DNA of 64,000 nucleotides from Flavobacterium ajazii (GTDB lineage Bacteria > Bacteroidota > Bacteroidia > Flavobacteriales > Flavobacteriaceae), in contig NZ_JAAEHL010000012.1 of assembly GCF_010614725.1 (NCBI RefSeq), positions 62,001 to 126,000 on the forward strand. The letters are read 5' to 3'. A program made the position numbers and the translations under genes. The notes beneath the pieces were generated by a model. It was given only the letters and a program-made list of their open reading frames with translations, was not told where the DNA came from and did not search any database. Of the stretch, positions 43,212 to 52,254 are shown piece by piece. Numbering within the stretch: the first letter of the stretch is position 1; every line of letters begins with the position of its first letter.

Positions 43212-46200
43212 ATGTTCAAAATATTTATACAAAGACCGGTACTGGCAACTGTAATCTCCATTCTATTGGTGATCTTAGGGGTACTGGGTTTAACTAAACT
43301 GCCTTTACAACAGTTTCCAGATATTGCGCCTCCATCGGTTTTGGTTACGGCGGTATATCCTGGAGCTAACGCAGAAACGGTTTTACGTTCTGTGGCACCT
43401 TCTTTGGAAGAATCTATAAATGGTGTAGAAAACATGACGTACATGAGTTCTACAGCCAGTAACGATGGTACATTAGCGATTACTGTTTTCTTTAAACTGG
43501 GAACAGATGCCGATCAGGCAGCGGTAAACGTTCAGAACCGTGTGGCACAAGCGACAAGTCAATTACCTGCCGAGGTGGTACAGCAAGGTGTTATCACGGC
43601 AAAACAACAAAATTCTTTCATCATGGCGATTGGTATGTATACCGAAGATGAAGCAAAATACGATCAGACTTTTGTTGCTAACTATGCTCAAATCAATATA
43701 ATTCCCGAATTGAAACGTATTCCGGGTGTAGGTTCTGCCAGTATTTTTGGAGGTGTAAAAGATTACTCTATGCGTGTTTGGTTAAACCCAACACAAATGG
43801 CTACTCATAATGTTACGCCAAGCGAAGTAATGGGCGCGATTCAAGATAAGAGTTTGGAAGCGGCTCCAGGTAAATTTGGAGAGCGAAGCAAAGAAGTTTT
43901 TGAATACGTTATTAAATACAAAGGTAAACTTACCAAACCAGAAGATTATCAAAATATTGCTATTCGTTCCAACGCAGACGGTTCTGTTCTTCGTTTAAAA
44001 GATGTAGCCAGAGTTGAATTGGGAGCTTACTCTTACAACAGTTTAACTCGTTTGAATGGTAAAAAAGGAATTGTAATTGGGGTGATTCAGTTAGCGGGTT
44101 CTAACTCGAATGACATTCAGATTGCGATCAATAAAATGATGGAAAAGGCTTCTAAAGATTTTCCAAAAGGCATAAAACACAATATATTTTACAGTACAAA
44201 AGTTTCTCTTGACCAATCTATCGAACAAGTGGAGCACACTTTAGTCGAAGCTTTTATTCTGGTTTTTATTGTGGTATTTATTTTCCTTCAGGATTTTAGA
44301 TCAACTTTAATCCCGGCTATTGCTGTACCTGTAGCAATTTTAGGAACGTTCTTCTTCATGCAGTTATTCGGATTCTCGATCAACCTTTTAACGCTTTTCG
44401 CTTTAATTCTAGCGATTGGTATTGTGGTCGATGATGCCATTGTGGTAGTCGAAGCGGTGCATGCGAAAATGGAGCACAAACATCTGTCTCCAAAAATCGC
44501 AACTCATGAAGCAATGCACGAAATCACGGGTGCTATTATCTCGATTACGCTGGTAATGGCTGCTGTATTCCTGCCGGTTGGTTTTATGGAAGGCTCAACA
44601 GGGGTTTTCTATCGTCAGTTTGCCTTTACAATGGCAATTGCAATTGTAATTTCGGCTGTTAATGCCTTGACCTTGAGTCCAGCTCTTGCTGCATTATTTT
44701 TAAAAGATAATCACGGAGCTCACGATCACGATGCACCTTACGAGAAAAAAGGATTTAAAGAAAAATTCTTTAGTGCTTTTAACAGCAGTTTTGAATCGCT
44801 TACCAACCGTTATGTTGGCGGAATTAAATTCTTAATCAGAAAAAAATGGTTGAGTTTAGGTGGATTGGCTGCTATTACTGCTGCAACTATTTTATTAGTA
44901 AAAACAACTCCTGCTGGATTTATCCCGACAGAAGATCAAGGATTTATTGCGATTGCTGTAAACACTCCATCGGGAACTTCACTTGACGGAACTCAAAAAG
45001 TAATGACCGAAGCTGAGAATACTTTAAGAGGTTTAGACGCTTCAAGATTCGTAACAGCGATCTCAGGTTTCAACTTATTGACCAATTCAACAAGTCCATC
45101 TTCTGCAGTAGTTTTTGTTTTATTGAAACCAAACGAAGATCGCGGAGAAGTGAAAAACATTGACGAAATTATGAATCAGGTTCGCGGTAAACTAGGTTCA
45201 ATTTCGGGAGGAAGTTTCTTCGTATTCAGTTTCCCAACGGTTCCTGGATTTAGTAATGTTGAGGCTTTGGATTTGGTTCTTCAGGATAAAACGGGAGGAA
45301 AACTGGATAAATTCAGTGGAATCTCTCAGAATTTTATCGGCGAATTAATGAAACGTCCAGAAATTGCCGTTGCCTTTACTTCTTTCAAAGCAGATTATCC
45401 TCAATTACAGTTGGATATCAATGACGAAAAAGCTAATCAATTAGGCGTAAATGTAAAAGACATTTTACAAACCATGCAGGCTTATTTTGGTAGCGCACAG
45501 GCATCTGACTTTAACCGCTTTGGTAAATATTACCGAGTTGTAGTTCAGGCCGATATCGCCGACAGAGCCGATCCAACAGCTATTGATCGTGTTTTCGTTA
45601 AAAATAAAAACGGCGAAATGGTGCCTATAAATACTTTAGTAAAACTATCTCGTATTTATGGTTCTGAAACCGCTTCTAGATACAATTTGTTTAATTCAAT
45701 TTCGATTAATGCCATTCCGAAACCAGGATTTAGTTCCGGAGATGCCATTAAAGCCATTGAAGAAGTAGCCGCACAACAATTACCTGCAGGTTACGGGTTT
45801 GAATTCTCGGGCCAGACTCGTGAGGAGATTTCGTCTGGAGGACAATCTGCAACTATATTTTTACTGTGTTTGATATTCGTTTATTTCCTACTTGCTGCAC
45901 AGTACGAAAGTTACATTTTGCCTTTGGCTGTAATCTTATCAATCCCTGCAGGTATTTTTGGAGTATTTGTGGCTATTGGTTTCACTGGAATCGAAAACAA
46001 CATTTACGTACAAGTTGCTCTTGTCATGCTGATCGGACTTCTCGCCAAAAATGCCATTTTGATTGTGGAATTTGCGGTTCAGAAACGAAAATCAGGACAA
46101 GCCTTGGTAAAAGCTTCTATTGAAGCTGCAAAATTACGTCTGCGACCAATTATCATGACTTCTCTAGCTTTCGTAGTTGGTCTTGTACCAATGATGAGTG

Positions 46201-46379
46201 CCAAAGGACCATCGGCTCAGGGAAATCACTCGATTAGTATTGGAGCAGCGGGTGGAATGCTTTCAGGAGTAATTCTAGGATTATTTATTATTCCAGTATT
46301 ATTTATTGTATTCCAGCATTTACAAGAAAAATTCAGCGGCAAACCTATTGCTGTAATTCATAATGAAGAAGAAAAATAA
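43212..46379 (+). CDS. HAE1-type efflux RND transporter permease, 1055 aa
   Basis: Length and sequence follow AcrB: FIQRPVLATVISILLVILGVLGL at the start, LPLQQFPDIAPPSVLVTAVYPGANAETV, the TM4 proton relay GIVVDDAIVVVEAVHAKMEH with the normal Asp-Asp pair, and the C-terminal RLRPIIMTSLAFVVGLVPM. Residues such as NGVENMTYMSS and ASNDGTLAITVFF are typical of the HAE1 drug efflux group. It exports hydrophobic or amphiphilic compounds driven by protons. It lies between the adaptor (12 bp) and a 37-residue membrane peptide (3 bp after the stop). Confidence 0.95.
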   Translation: MFKIFIQRPVLATVISILLVILGVLGLTKLPLQQFPDIAPPSVLVTAVYPGANAETVLRSVAPSLEESINGVENMTYMSSTASNDGTLAITVFFKLGTDADQAAVNVQNRVAQATSQLPAEVVQQGVITAKQQNSFIMAIGMYTEDEAKYDQTFVANYAQINIIPELKRIPGVGSASIFGGVKDYSMRVWLNPTQMATHNVTPSEVMGAIQDKSLEAAPGKFGERSKEVFEYVIKYKGKLTKPEDYQNIAIRSNADGSVLRLKDVARVELGAYSYNSLTRLNGKKGIVIGVIQLAGSNSNDIQIAINKMMEKASKDFPKGIKHNIFYSTKVSLDQSIEQVEHTLVEAFILVFIVVFIFLQDFRSTLIPAIAVPVAILGTFFFMQLFGFSINLLTLFALILAIGIVVDDAIVVVEAVHAKMEHKHLSPKIATHEAMHEITGAIISITLVMAAVFLPVGFMEGSTGVFYRQFAFTMAIAIVISAVNALTLSPALAALFLKDNHGAHDHDAPYEKKGFKEKFFSAFNSSFESLTNRYVGGIKFLIRKKWLSLGGLAAITAATILLVKTTPAGFIPTEDQGFIAIAVNTPSGTSLDGTQKVMTEAENTLRGLDASRFVTAISGFNLLTNSTSPSSAVVFVLLKPNEDRGEVKNIDEIMNQVRGKLGSISGGSFFVFSFPTVPGFSNVEALDLVLQDKTGGKLDKFSGISQNFIGELMKRPEIAVAFTSFKADYPQLQLDINDEKANQLGVNVKDILQTMQAYFGSAQASDFNRFGKYYRVVVQADIADRADPTAIDRVFVKNKNGEMVPINTLVKLSRIYGSETASRYNLFNSISINAIPKPGFSSGDAIKAIEEVAAQQLPAGYGFEFSGQTREEISSGGQSATIFLLCLIFVYFLLAAQYESYILPLAVILSIPAGIFGVFVAIGFTGIENNIYVQVALVMLIGLLAKNAILIVEFAVQKRKSGQALVKASIEAAKLRLRPIIMTSLAFVVGLVPMMSAKGPSAQGNHSISIGAAGGMLSGVILGLFIIPVLFIVFQHLQEKFSGKPIAVIHNEEEK

Positions 46380-46382
46380 AAT

Positions 46383-46496
46383 ATGGAAAACTATATCACA
46401 ACCATTTTAGTAGCCATCATATTTGGCATCGGATATATATCGTACAGACTCTCAAGAGATCTTGAAACCAGAAAAGATACTTGTACAGAAATATAA
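46383..46496 (+). CDS. Small single-span membrane peptide, 37 aa
   Basis: The ATG at 46383 comes 3 bp after the pump's stop. The peptide begins MENYITTILVAIIFGIGYIS and ends with the polar YRLSRDLETRKDTCTEI and TAA. The first half is a good membrane helix; the second is basic and polar, probably cytosolic. Its position suggests a pump-associated peptide like AcrZ of enterobacteria (49 aa), which it does not resemble in sequence. It could also be a membrane peptide with no link to the pump; only conservation would decide. Confidence 0.6.
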   Translation: MENYITTILVAIIFGIGYISYRLSRDLETRKDTCTEI

Positions 46497-46514
46497 TCTG
46501 TTGAGAAAATAATA

Positions 46515-46656
46515 AACACATAGAAACATAGATAATATATTTTATGTTGAAAAAAGAGATTAGAAGAAACTAGTTTCCACACATAGCAAAACTATGTGCA
46601 TTTAAAACAAGTGAAACGCCTTTTTTAAACCCTCTAAAACTATGTTTCTATGTGTT
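46515..46656. repeat. Dispersed palindromic intergenic repeat, copy 3
   Basis: Inverted ends AACACATAGAAACATAG and CTATGTTTCTATGTGTT, an internal hairpin CACATAG/CTATGTG with a short loop and AACAAGTGAAACGCC. The flank ACACCCAACGGAT lies on the right, whereas in copy 2 the same sequence in inverted form lies on the left. Confidence 0.87.
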
Positions 46657-46702
46657 TAAAAAAAATCACACCCAACGGATAAAGAAATCTAATAAAAAGA
46701 CA

Positions 46703-48121
46703 ATGAAAAATTATATAACCAAAATCGTGACCTTCGCCATTCTGATCACGACTTTAATATCCTGTAAAGTCTCTAAGGATATTGAAACTCCAAAAGATGC
46801 ATTTCCTGAGAATTTCAGGAGTGCATCGGTTTCGAGTGATACCACTAGTATTGCCGATATTGAGTGGAAAAACTTCTTTACAGAGAAAGATATTGTTCAG
46901 TTAATCGACAGCGCGGTTACCCGAAATAACGATCTGCTTATTGCACAAAAAAATATTGAAATTGCGCAATACCGTTTTACACAATCAAAATGGGGAAATG
47001 TTCCTCAGGTAAATTTATTTGTAAACGCAAGCACAAGCAATCCTTCCGACAATAGTTTTACAGGAATGAACTTGAATCAAGCTTTGGGGCAAAAACATAT
47101 TGACGACTATTCTGCTGGAGCTTCACTTTCTTGGGAGGCTGATATTTGGGGAAAGATCAGAAACCAAAAGAAAGGAGCTTACGCAGGATATCTTCAATCT
47201 GAAGAAGTAAAAAAAGCTTTGCAGACCAATATTGTCGCTAATGTTTCAAGAGGATATTACAACTTATTGATGCTGGATGCGCAGTTAAAAATTGCACAGC
47301 AGAATTTAAAGTTAAATGACAGCACGACTAAAATCATTAAATTGAAATATGATGCAGGTCAGGTCACTACTTTAGCAATTCAACAGTCTGAAGCACAAAA
47401 ATTAAACTCAGAGCAATTGATTCCGTTATTGGAACAAAACATTGCAATTCAGGAAAATGCTTTAAGTGTTTTGACTGGTTCTTTTCCGAATTCAAAACAA
47501 AGAACTATTCTTTTAAATTCAATCGAAATTAAAAGCAATCCTTCAATTGGAATTCCGTCTTCATTAGTAAGCAGAAGACCAGATGTAAAAAGTGCTGAAC
47601 TGGCACTTAAAGCAGCAAACGCAAATGTCGGTATCACGAAAGCGGATTTATACCCAGCTCTCAGAATTACGGCTCAAGGCGGTTTGAACTCTTTCGAAAC
47701 GAGCAGCTGGTTCAATATTCCAGCTTCTCTATTCGGAACTGTGGCTGGAGGTTTAACACAGCCAATCCTGAACAACAAAAAAGTAAGAACACAATATAAT
47801 ATTGCTGTTGCAGAAAGAGAAAAAGCGGTTTTAGCTTTTAGACAACAAGTTTTAGTTGCCGTTAGTGAAGTTTCGGATGCTTTGGTGAAAGTGGAAAAAC
47901 TACAGCAACAGGAAACTTTTCTGAAAGAGAAAGTAAAAACGTTACAACAGGCGATTAAGAACTCTAACCTGCTTTTCCAAAATGGTATGGCAGAATACTT
48001 AGAAGTTTTAACAGCTCAAGCAAATCTTTTACAAAGTGAACTAGAACTTGCCGATATAAAAAGACAACAACTTACAGCCAATACAGATTTGTACCGCGCT
48101 CTTGGCGGTGGCTGGAAATAA
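46703..48121 (+). CDS. TolC-like outer-membrane efflux lipoprotein (NodT type), 472 aa
   Basis: Start set at ATG 46703, which gives the lipoprotein signal peptide ending in LITTLISC; an upstream GTG at 46652 lies within the palindromic repeat. The mature protein has the two NodT-type repeats (NNDLLIAQKNIEIAQYRFTQSKWGNVPQVNLFVNAS; SLVSRRPDVKSAELALKAANANVGITKADLYPALRI). It is the outer-membrane channel of the TetR-controlled pump. It is the last gene of that operon and is followed by a recurrent structured terminator. Confidence 0.93.
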   Translation: MKNYITKIVTFAILITTLISCKVSKDIETPKDAFPENFRSASVSSDTTSIADIEWKNFFTEKDIVQLIDSAVTRNNDLLIAQKNIEIAQYRFTQSKWGNVPQVNLFVNASTSNPSDNSFTGMNLNQALGQKHIDDYSAGASLSWEADIWGKIRNQKKGAYAGYLQSEEVKKALQTNIVANVSRGYYNLLMLDAQLKIAQQNLKLNDSTTKIIKLKYDAGQVTTLAIQQSEAQKLNSEQLIPLLEQNIAIQENALSVLTGSFPNSKQRTILLNSIEIKSNPSIGIPSSLVSRRPDVKSAELALKAANANVGITKADLYPALRITAQGGLNSFETSSWFNIPASLFGTVAGGLTQPILNNKKVRTQYNIAVAEREKAVLAFRQQVLVAVSEVSDALVKVEKLQQQETFLKEKVKTLQQAIKNSNLLFQNGMAEYLEVLTAQANLLQSELELADIKRQQLTANTDLYRALGGGWK

Positions 48122-48164
48122 TACCTGTTACATTACCCGTTAATTATTTATTTTTTGAGAGGAG

Positions 48165-48201
48165 AACGCTGTGGGACCATTTTGGTTTCATGGCGTTTTT
48201 T
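48165..48201 (+). terminator. Recurrent structured terminator, copy 2
   Basis: AACGCTGTG pairs with CATGGCGTT (two G-U) around a GGACCATTTTGGTTT loop and ends in six T. Confidence 0.8.
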
Positions 48202-48327
48202 GATTTTTTATGATATATAAGGAACAGAATGTTTTTCATACATTTCACAAGAGCAAATTTCTCACAAATTATCAAATAACCGATTAAATTATAAGAAAAA
48301 TGATTATTTTTTAATATTCAAAAGAAT

Positions 48328-48335
48328 TATATTTG
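48328..48335 (+). promoter_or_regulatory. -7 element (TATATTTG) of the first paralogue
   Basis: It matches TAnnTTTG, 38 bp before the ATG at 48373. The second paralogue has the same box at 49890. Confidence 0.5.
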
Positions 48336-48372
48336 TAAGAGATTACAAATAAAAAATATTCAACTTATTAAA

Positions 48373-49728
48373 ATGAAATATTTATTAAGCATCTTTCTCA
48401 TTCTCACACTATCATTTCAGGGATATTCTCAAAAAAAAGGTAAAAAAAAGCCCGTAGCTAAAACTACTTCAGTTCCTGACTTGGTTTTGACTCCAGAAAT
48501 GGTGGCAAAAGCTGAAAAAATAATACCGGACACCTTACACATACAAAAAGGAAAAAAGTATGTTTTTTTAATCGATGCTAATGAAAATTCTTCAAAAGGA
48601 TATACCACCGTTTATCAAGACAATGACGAAGAATCTGAAAAAACAGAATTGAAACGCAATTTTCCAAAAGAAAACCTTGAAATCATAAACATTACCAAAT
48701 ACACTTACGTCCTTTTCGAAAACAAACAAACACTCGATATTACCGGAGACGGGCAATCTTTTCAGGCTTTTGCTTACTGGAGCGGAAAAATTGATGATAA
48801 AGTTCAGGTTAAGGAAGGAACAAGAATGGCAACCGAATTTGTAGCCGAGCAGTTGAAATCAAAAAAGGAATCATCGTATGTTGTTAATACCCGAAAGTAT
48901 AAAAAAGAAGTGGCTGCTTTATTAAGCAAAAACAAAATTACTTCAGAATCAAAAGAAGTTATGAAGCATTGGCTAAACAGTCAATCATTACCTTTTGTAG
49001 ATATTGAAACAAACAATTTGCCTGTTTGCCAGATGGAAAATGCAAAATTAAAAACACTGGACTCTTATTTCCTTAAAAAGAAAGGAGTCCGAATCCCTTT
49101 AAAAAGTATTTCTTTTAATAGGGAAGGATTACCAACCTCCACGACTTATTATGATGAAGGAAAAGTTAATAGTAAAAGAACTTTTGTCTACAATGATGGA
49201 TTACTTACAAAAATCATAGATGGAGAAAACCAAATTACCCCCATTACTTACAACGACAATAAAATGATTATTTATGATATTGTTAACGAAACTGATGCAA
49301 TATTTATTTTCTGGCTCGAAAATGGCAAAATTTTAGAAAAGAGATATATTTTAATGAGGGACGATAAATTTTCATACATGAATAGTTATAGTGAAGAAAA
49401 AATTGAAAATAATTGTATATCCCGGTATATCAATACTGCATTAGAGTCAAAAGATTGCAGTGGTCAAAATACACTTTTTCCTTACGAACATACTACTAAA
49501 TCCTTTCAAAATGGAGAAGTTATTCACTACGTAAAATCCAAATTAGAAAAAAAAGGAGAACGAACATTTGAAAAATATTACTCCGAAGCTAAACACCCAG
49601 ATCAAAATGATAATTACAAACTATGGGGGACGTTTTATTTAGATAACTTTAATTTACTCGAAACTTATAATTTTATAGAAGACAAAGAAGCCAAAACCAT
49701 CAAGATAGATTATACCTATTACGAATAA
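48373..49728 (+). CDS. Secreted protein of unknown function, paralogue 1, 451 aa
   Basis: A signal peptide (LLSIFLILTLSFQGYSQ) is followed by the basic KKGKKKPVAK. Residues 95-180 include a very conserved block (NFPKENLEIINITKYTYVLFENKQTLDITGDGQSF), and the rest is beta-rich with repeated Tyr-Tyr-Glu/Asp phrases, weakly like MORN/YD-type repeat proteins. I know no family. A paralogue of the same length follows at 49937, with matching promoter, 5' region and terminator. Exported, probably periplasmic or surface. Confidence 0.72.
   Translation: MKYLLSIFLILTLSFQGYSQKKGKKKPVAKTTSVPDLVLTPEMVAKAEKIIPDTLHIQKGKKYVFLIDANENSSKGYTTVYQDNDEESEKTELKRNFPKENLEIINITKYTYVLFENKQTLDITGDGQSFQAFAYWSGKIDDKVQVKEGTRMATEFVAEQLKSKKESSYVVNTRKYKKEVAALLSKNKITSESKEVMKHWLNSQSLPFVDIETNNLPVCQMENAKLKTLDSYFLKKKGVRIPLKSISFNREGLPTSTTYYDEGKVNSKRTFVYNDGLLTKIIDGENQITPITYNDNKMIIYDIVNETDAIFIFWLENGKILEKRYILMRDDKFSYMNSYSEEKIENNCISRYINTALESKDCSGQNTLFPYEHTTKSFQNGEVIHYVKSKLEKKGERTFEKYYSEAKHPDQNDNYKLWGTFYLDNFNLLETYNFIEDKEAKTIKIDYTYYE
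48644..48830 (+). repeat. 187-bp tract identical to 50205-50391
   Basis: No difference could be seen over 187 bp between the two paralogues, while flanking coding sequence has many changes. Confidence 0.85.
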
Positions 49729-49736
49729 AATTTTTA

Positions 49737-49773
49737 AACGTTGTTAGACTTTTGGTTTCATAGCATTTTTTTT
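49737..49773 (+). terminator. Recurrent structured terminator, copy 3
   Basis: AACGTTGTTAGACTTTTGG and TTTCATAGCATT with a run of eight T. One stem position is mismatched. Confidence 0.7.
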
Positions 49774-49889
49774 CATCGAAGGTAAAACAAGAAAATGTTT
49801 TATATAAAATTTTACAAATCCAATTTCAATAAATGGTGAATTTTGGTTAAATTATAAGAAAATGATTATTTTTTAATATTCAAAATAAT

Positions 49890-49897
49890 TATATTTG
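49890..49897 (+). promoter_or_regulatory. -7 element (TATATTTG) of the second paralogue
   Basis: It lies 40 bp before the ATG at 49937, in a 5' region nearly the same as that of the first paralogue. Confidence 0.5.
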
Positions 49898-49936
49898 TAA
49901 GAAATTATAAATAAAAAAATATTCAACTTATTAAAA

Positions 49937-51292
49937 ATGAAACATTTATTAAGCATCCTTCTCATTCTCACACTATCATTTCAGGGATATTCTCAAAAAA
50001 AAGGTAAAAAAAAGCCCGTATCTAAAGCTAAAACTACAGCAGTTCAGGAAGAGGCAGTAACTATAGAAGTAAAAGCTGAAAAGATCATACCGGATACTTT
50101 ACAAATACAAAAAGGGAAAAAATATGTTTTTTTAGTCGATGTAAACGAATATTCTTCACAAGGAAATACAGTATATGCAGGCAGCGATGACAATTCTGAA
50201 AAAGCAGAATTGAAACGCAATTTTCCAAAAGAAAACCTTGAAATCATAAACATTACCAAATACACTTACGTCCTTTTCGAAAACAAACAAACACTCGATA
50301 TTACCGGAGACGGGCAATCTTTTCAGGCTTTTGCTTACTGGAGCGGAAAAATTGATGATAAAGTTCAGGTTAAGGAAGGAACAAGAATGGCTACCGAGTT
50401 TGTAGCGGACCAGTTGAAATCAAAAAAAGAATCATCGTACGTTGTTAATACCAAAAAGTATAAAAAAGAAGTTGCTTCATTACAAGGTAAAAATAAGATT
50501 ACTCCAAAATCCAAAGAGGTCATGAAAGAGCTTCTAGGCGGTTACTCCTTGCCTTTTCCTGATATTGGAGCAGACAATATACCTGTTTTTCAGCAGGGAG
50601 CTGCAAAATTAAAAACGCTGGATTCCTATTTCCTTAAAAAGAAAGGAGTCCGAATCCCTTTAAAAAGTATTTCTTTCAATAACGAAGGATTCCCAACATC
50701 CATAACCTATTATGATCGCGAAGGAAAGAACAAAAGCAAAAAAGAACTCGTCTACAAAGACGGCATGCTCATAAAAATCATAAAAGAGGATCAGACTGCC
50801 TCTACAATCAATTATGATGATAACAAAATGATATTTACGGAGAATGTTGGAGATGCCAATGAAACCAGAGTATTTTGGCTTGAAAACGGCAAACTACTGC
50901 AAAAATCATATACACTTATGATTGATGACAAGTTTTCATACATGAATACTTTTGTGGAAGAAAAATTCGAAAACAACTGCATTTCGTATTACATCAATAA
51001 TGTTGTATGGACACATAACTGTGGCGGTGCAAATAACAAATTTCCGTTTATTCATACCTATACCTCCTATCAGGACAAGGAAGTTCTTCAATTCAGAAAA
51101 TCCAAAATAGAGAAAAAGGATGACAGAACCTTCGACAAATATTACTCCGAAGCTGAACGTGCAGATCAAAATGATAATTACAAGCTATGGGGAACATTTC
51201 ATTTAGATGATTACAATTTGGTTGATACCTTTAATTTCACAAAAGACAACGAAGCCAAAACCATCAAGATAGATTATACTTGTTACGAGTAA
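49937..51292 (+). CDS. Secreted protein of unknown function, paralogue 2, 451 aa
   Basis: Same signal peptide (LLSILLILTLSFQGYSQ), same basic stretch, same length and end (KTIKIDYTCYE). The middle part is identical in DNA to paralogue 1 over 187 bp. Other stretches (LKTLDSYFLKKKGVRIPLKSISFN) are very similar while the linkers differ. A tandem duplication followed by gene conversion explains the pattern. Function unknown. It is followed by the structured terminator at 51316 and an antisense Flavo-1-like RNA. Confidence 0.72.
   Translation: MKHLLSILLILTLSFQGYSQKKGKKKPVSKAKTTAVQEEAVTIEVKAEKIIPDTLQIQKGKKYVFLVDVNEYSSQGNTVYAGSDDNSEKAELKRNFPKENLEIINITKYTYVLFENKQTLDITGDGQSFQAFAYWSGKIDDKVQVKEGTRMATEFVADQLKSKKESSYVVNTKKYKKEVASLQGKNKITPKSKEVMKELLGGYSLPFPDIGADNIPVFQQGAAKLKTLDSYFLKKKGVRIPLKSISFNNEGFPTSITYYDREGKNKSKKELVYKDGMLIKIIKEDQTASTINYDDNKMIFTENVGDANETRVFWLENGKLLQKSYTLMIDDKFSYMNTFVEEKFENNCISYYINNVVWTHNCGGANNKFPFIHTYTSYQDKEVLQFRKSKIEKKDDRTFDKYYSEAERADQNDNYKLWGTFHLDDYNLVDTFNFTKDNEAKTIKIDYTCYE
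50205..50391 (+). repeat. 187-bp tract identical to 48644-48830
   Basis: The second half of the identical pair within the paralogous genes; the base just after the tract is the first difference. Confidence 0.85.
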
Positions 51293-51315
51293 AATACATT
51301 CTGATAAAATTCTTA

Positions 51316-51352
51316 AACGCTGTGGGACTTTTGGTTTCATAGCGTTTTTTTT
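51316..51352 (+). terminator. Recurrent structured terminator, copy 4
   Basis: AACGCTGTG and CATAGCGTT arms (one G-U) around GGACTTTTGGTTT, followed by nine T. It abuts the antisense Flavo-1-like RNA at 51353. Confidence 0.82.
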
Positions 51353-51433
51353 TAGGAGCTGTTTCCTGCTATCCGCTACAATCTTTTGTGGCGAACCCCG
51401 CCACAAAAGGATTTTCACTTCTATCAGGGCTAG
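51353..51433 (-). ncRNA. Flavo-1-like structured RNA, copy 5
   Basis: On the minus strand: CTAGCCCTGAT, a hairpin CTTTTGTGGCG with loop GGGTT, TAGCAGGAA, and CTCCTAAA. Compared with copy 1 the hairpin has TGGCG/CGCCA instead of TGCCG/CGGCA, a compensating change. Confidence 0.7.
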
Positions 51434-51575
51434 TATACCGATTTTTATAAGAAATATTGCAGTTTATTCTTAAGAAAGACTTAAAAAAAATTGCGCCTTT
51501 GCGAGAGCTATCACACAGCTTGCATCAAACAAAAAACTTATCTATTTTTAGTCTTCCATAAAAGCTAAAAAAAAA

Positions 51576-52181
51576 ATGCCTTTCAACAACCAAACATACC
51601 TCAACAACCTAAAACTAGCTATTGAAAGTTACTCCCCTATTTCTGAAAAATCCTGGAAACTGATTGAAAAAATTGCAGAATTCCAAACATTAAAAAAAGG
51701 CGAAACACTATTACAAAACGGAGAAATTGCTAAAAACCTGCATTTTATAGCAAAAGGGATTCTGAGAGCATTCATTACAGACCAACAGGGAAATTTCTAC
51801 AACAAAAACCTCTTTCCCGAAAATGTGTTTGCCGGTTCCAAAGTTTCATTGATGCTGCAGACACCTTCTAATTTTACCCTTGAAGCTTTGGAAGACTGTG
51901 TTTTAATCAATATCAATTATAAAAAATACATTGAGCTGATTAACCAAAACGATGATCTCAAAAACTTCTATATCGCACATTTAGAAAAAAACTGGATTAT
52001 AGAAAAAGAACAAAGAGAAGTTGCATTAGTTATGCAAAACGCCACCGAAAGATATGTCAACTTACTTGAGAAACATCCTGACATTGCTGACCGTATTCCG
52101 TTACTACATATAGCTTCACATTTAGGCATCACACCAACTCAGTTAAGCCGAATCCGAAAAAATCTTGAAAAAGATTTATAA
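51576..52181 (+). CDS. Crp/Fnr family transcriptional regulator, 201 aa
   Basis: A cyclic-nucleotide-binding-like N-terminal domain (FQTLKKGETLLQNGEIAKNLHFIAKGILRAFITDQQGNFY) is followed by the dimer helix and the HTH RIPLLHIASHLGITPTQLSRIRKNLEK. The phosphate-binding Arg of true cAMP sites is not evident, so the ligand may be something else or absent. It is a single gene 74 bp before a GNAT gene in the same direction. Members in Bacteroidota regulate respiration or stress. Confidence 0.9.
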   Translation: MPFNNQTYLNNLKLAIESYSPISEKSWKLIEKIAEFQTLKKGETLLQNGEIAKNLHFIAKGILRAFITDQQGNFYNKNLFPENVFAGSKVSLMLQTPSNFTLEALEDCVLININYKKYIELINQNDDLKNFYIAHLEKNWIIEKEQREVALVMQNATERYVNLLEKHPDIADRIPLLHIASHLGITPTQLSRIRKNLEKDL

Positions 52182-52254
52182 ATCAACATATGTAAAGGTT
52201 TTTCAAAACGGCTAAATTTATCTTGGCTCTATTATTAAAATTCGATATTCAAAA

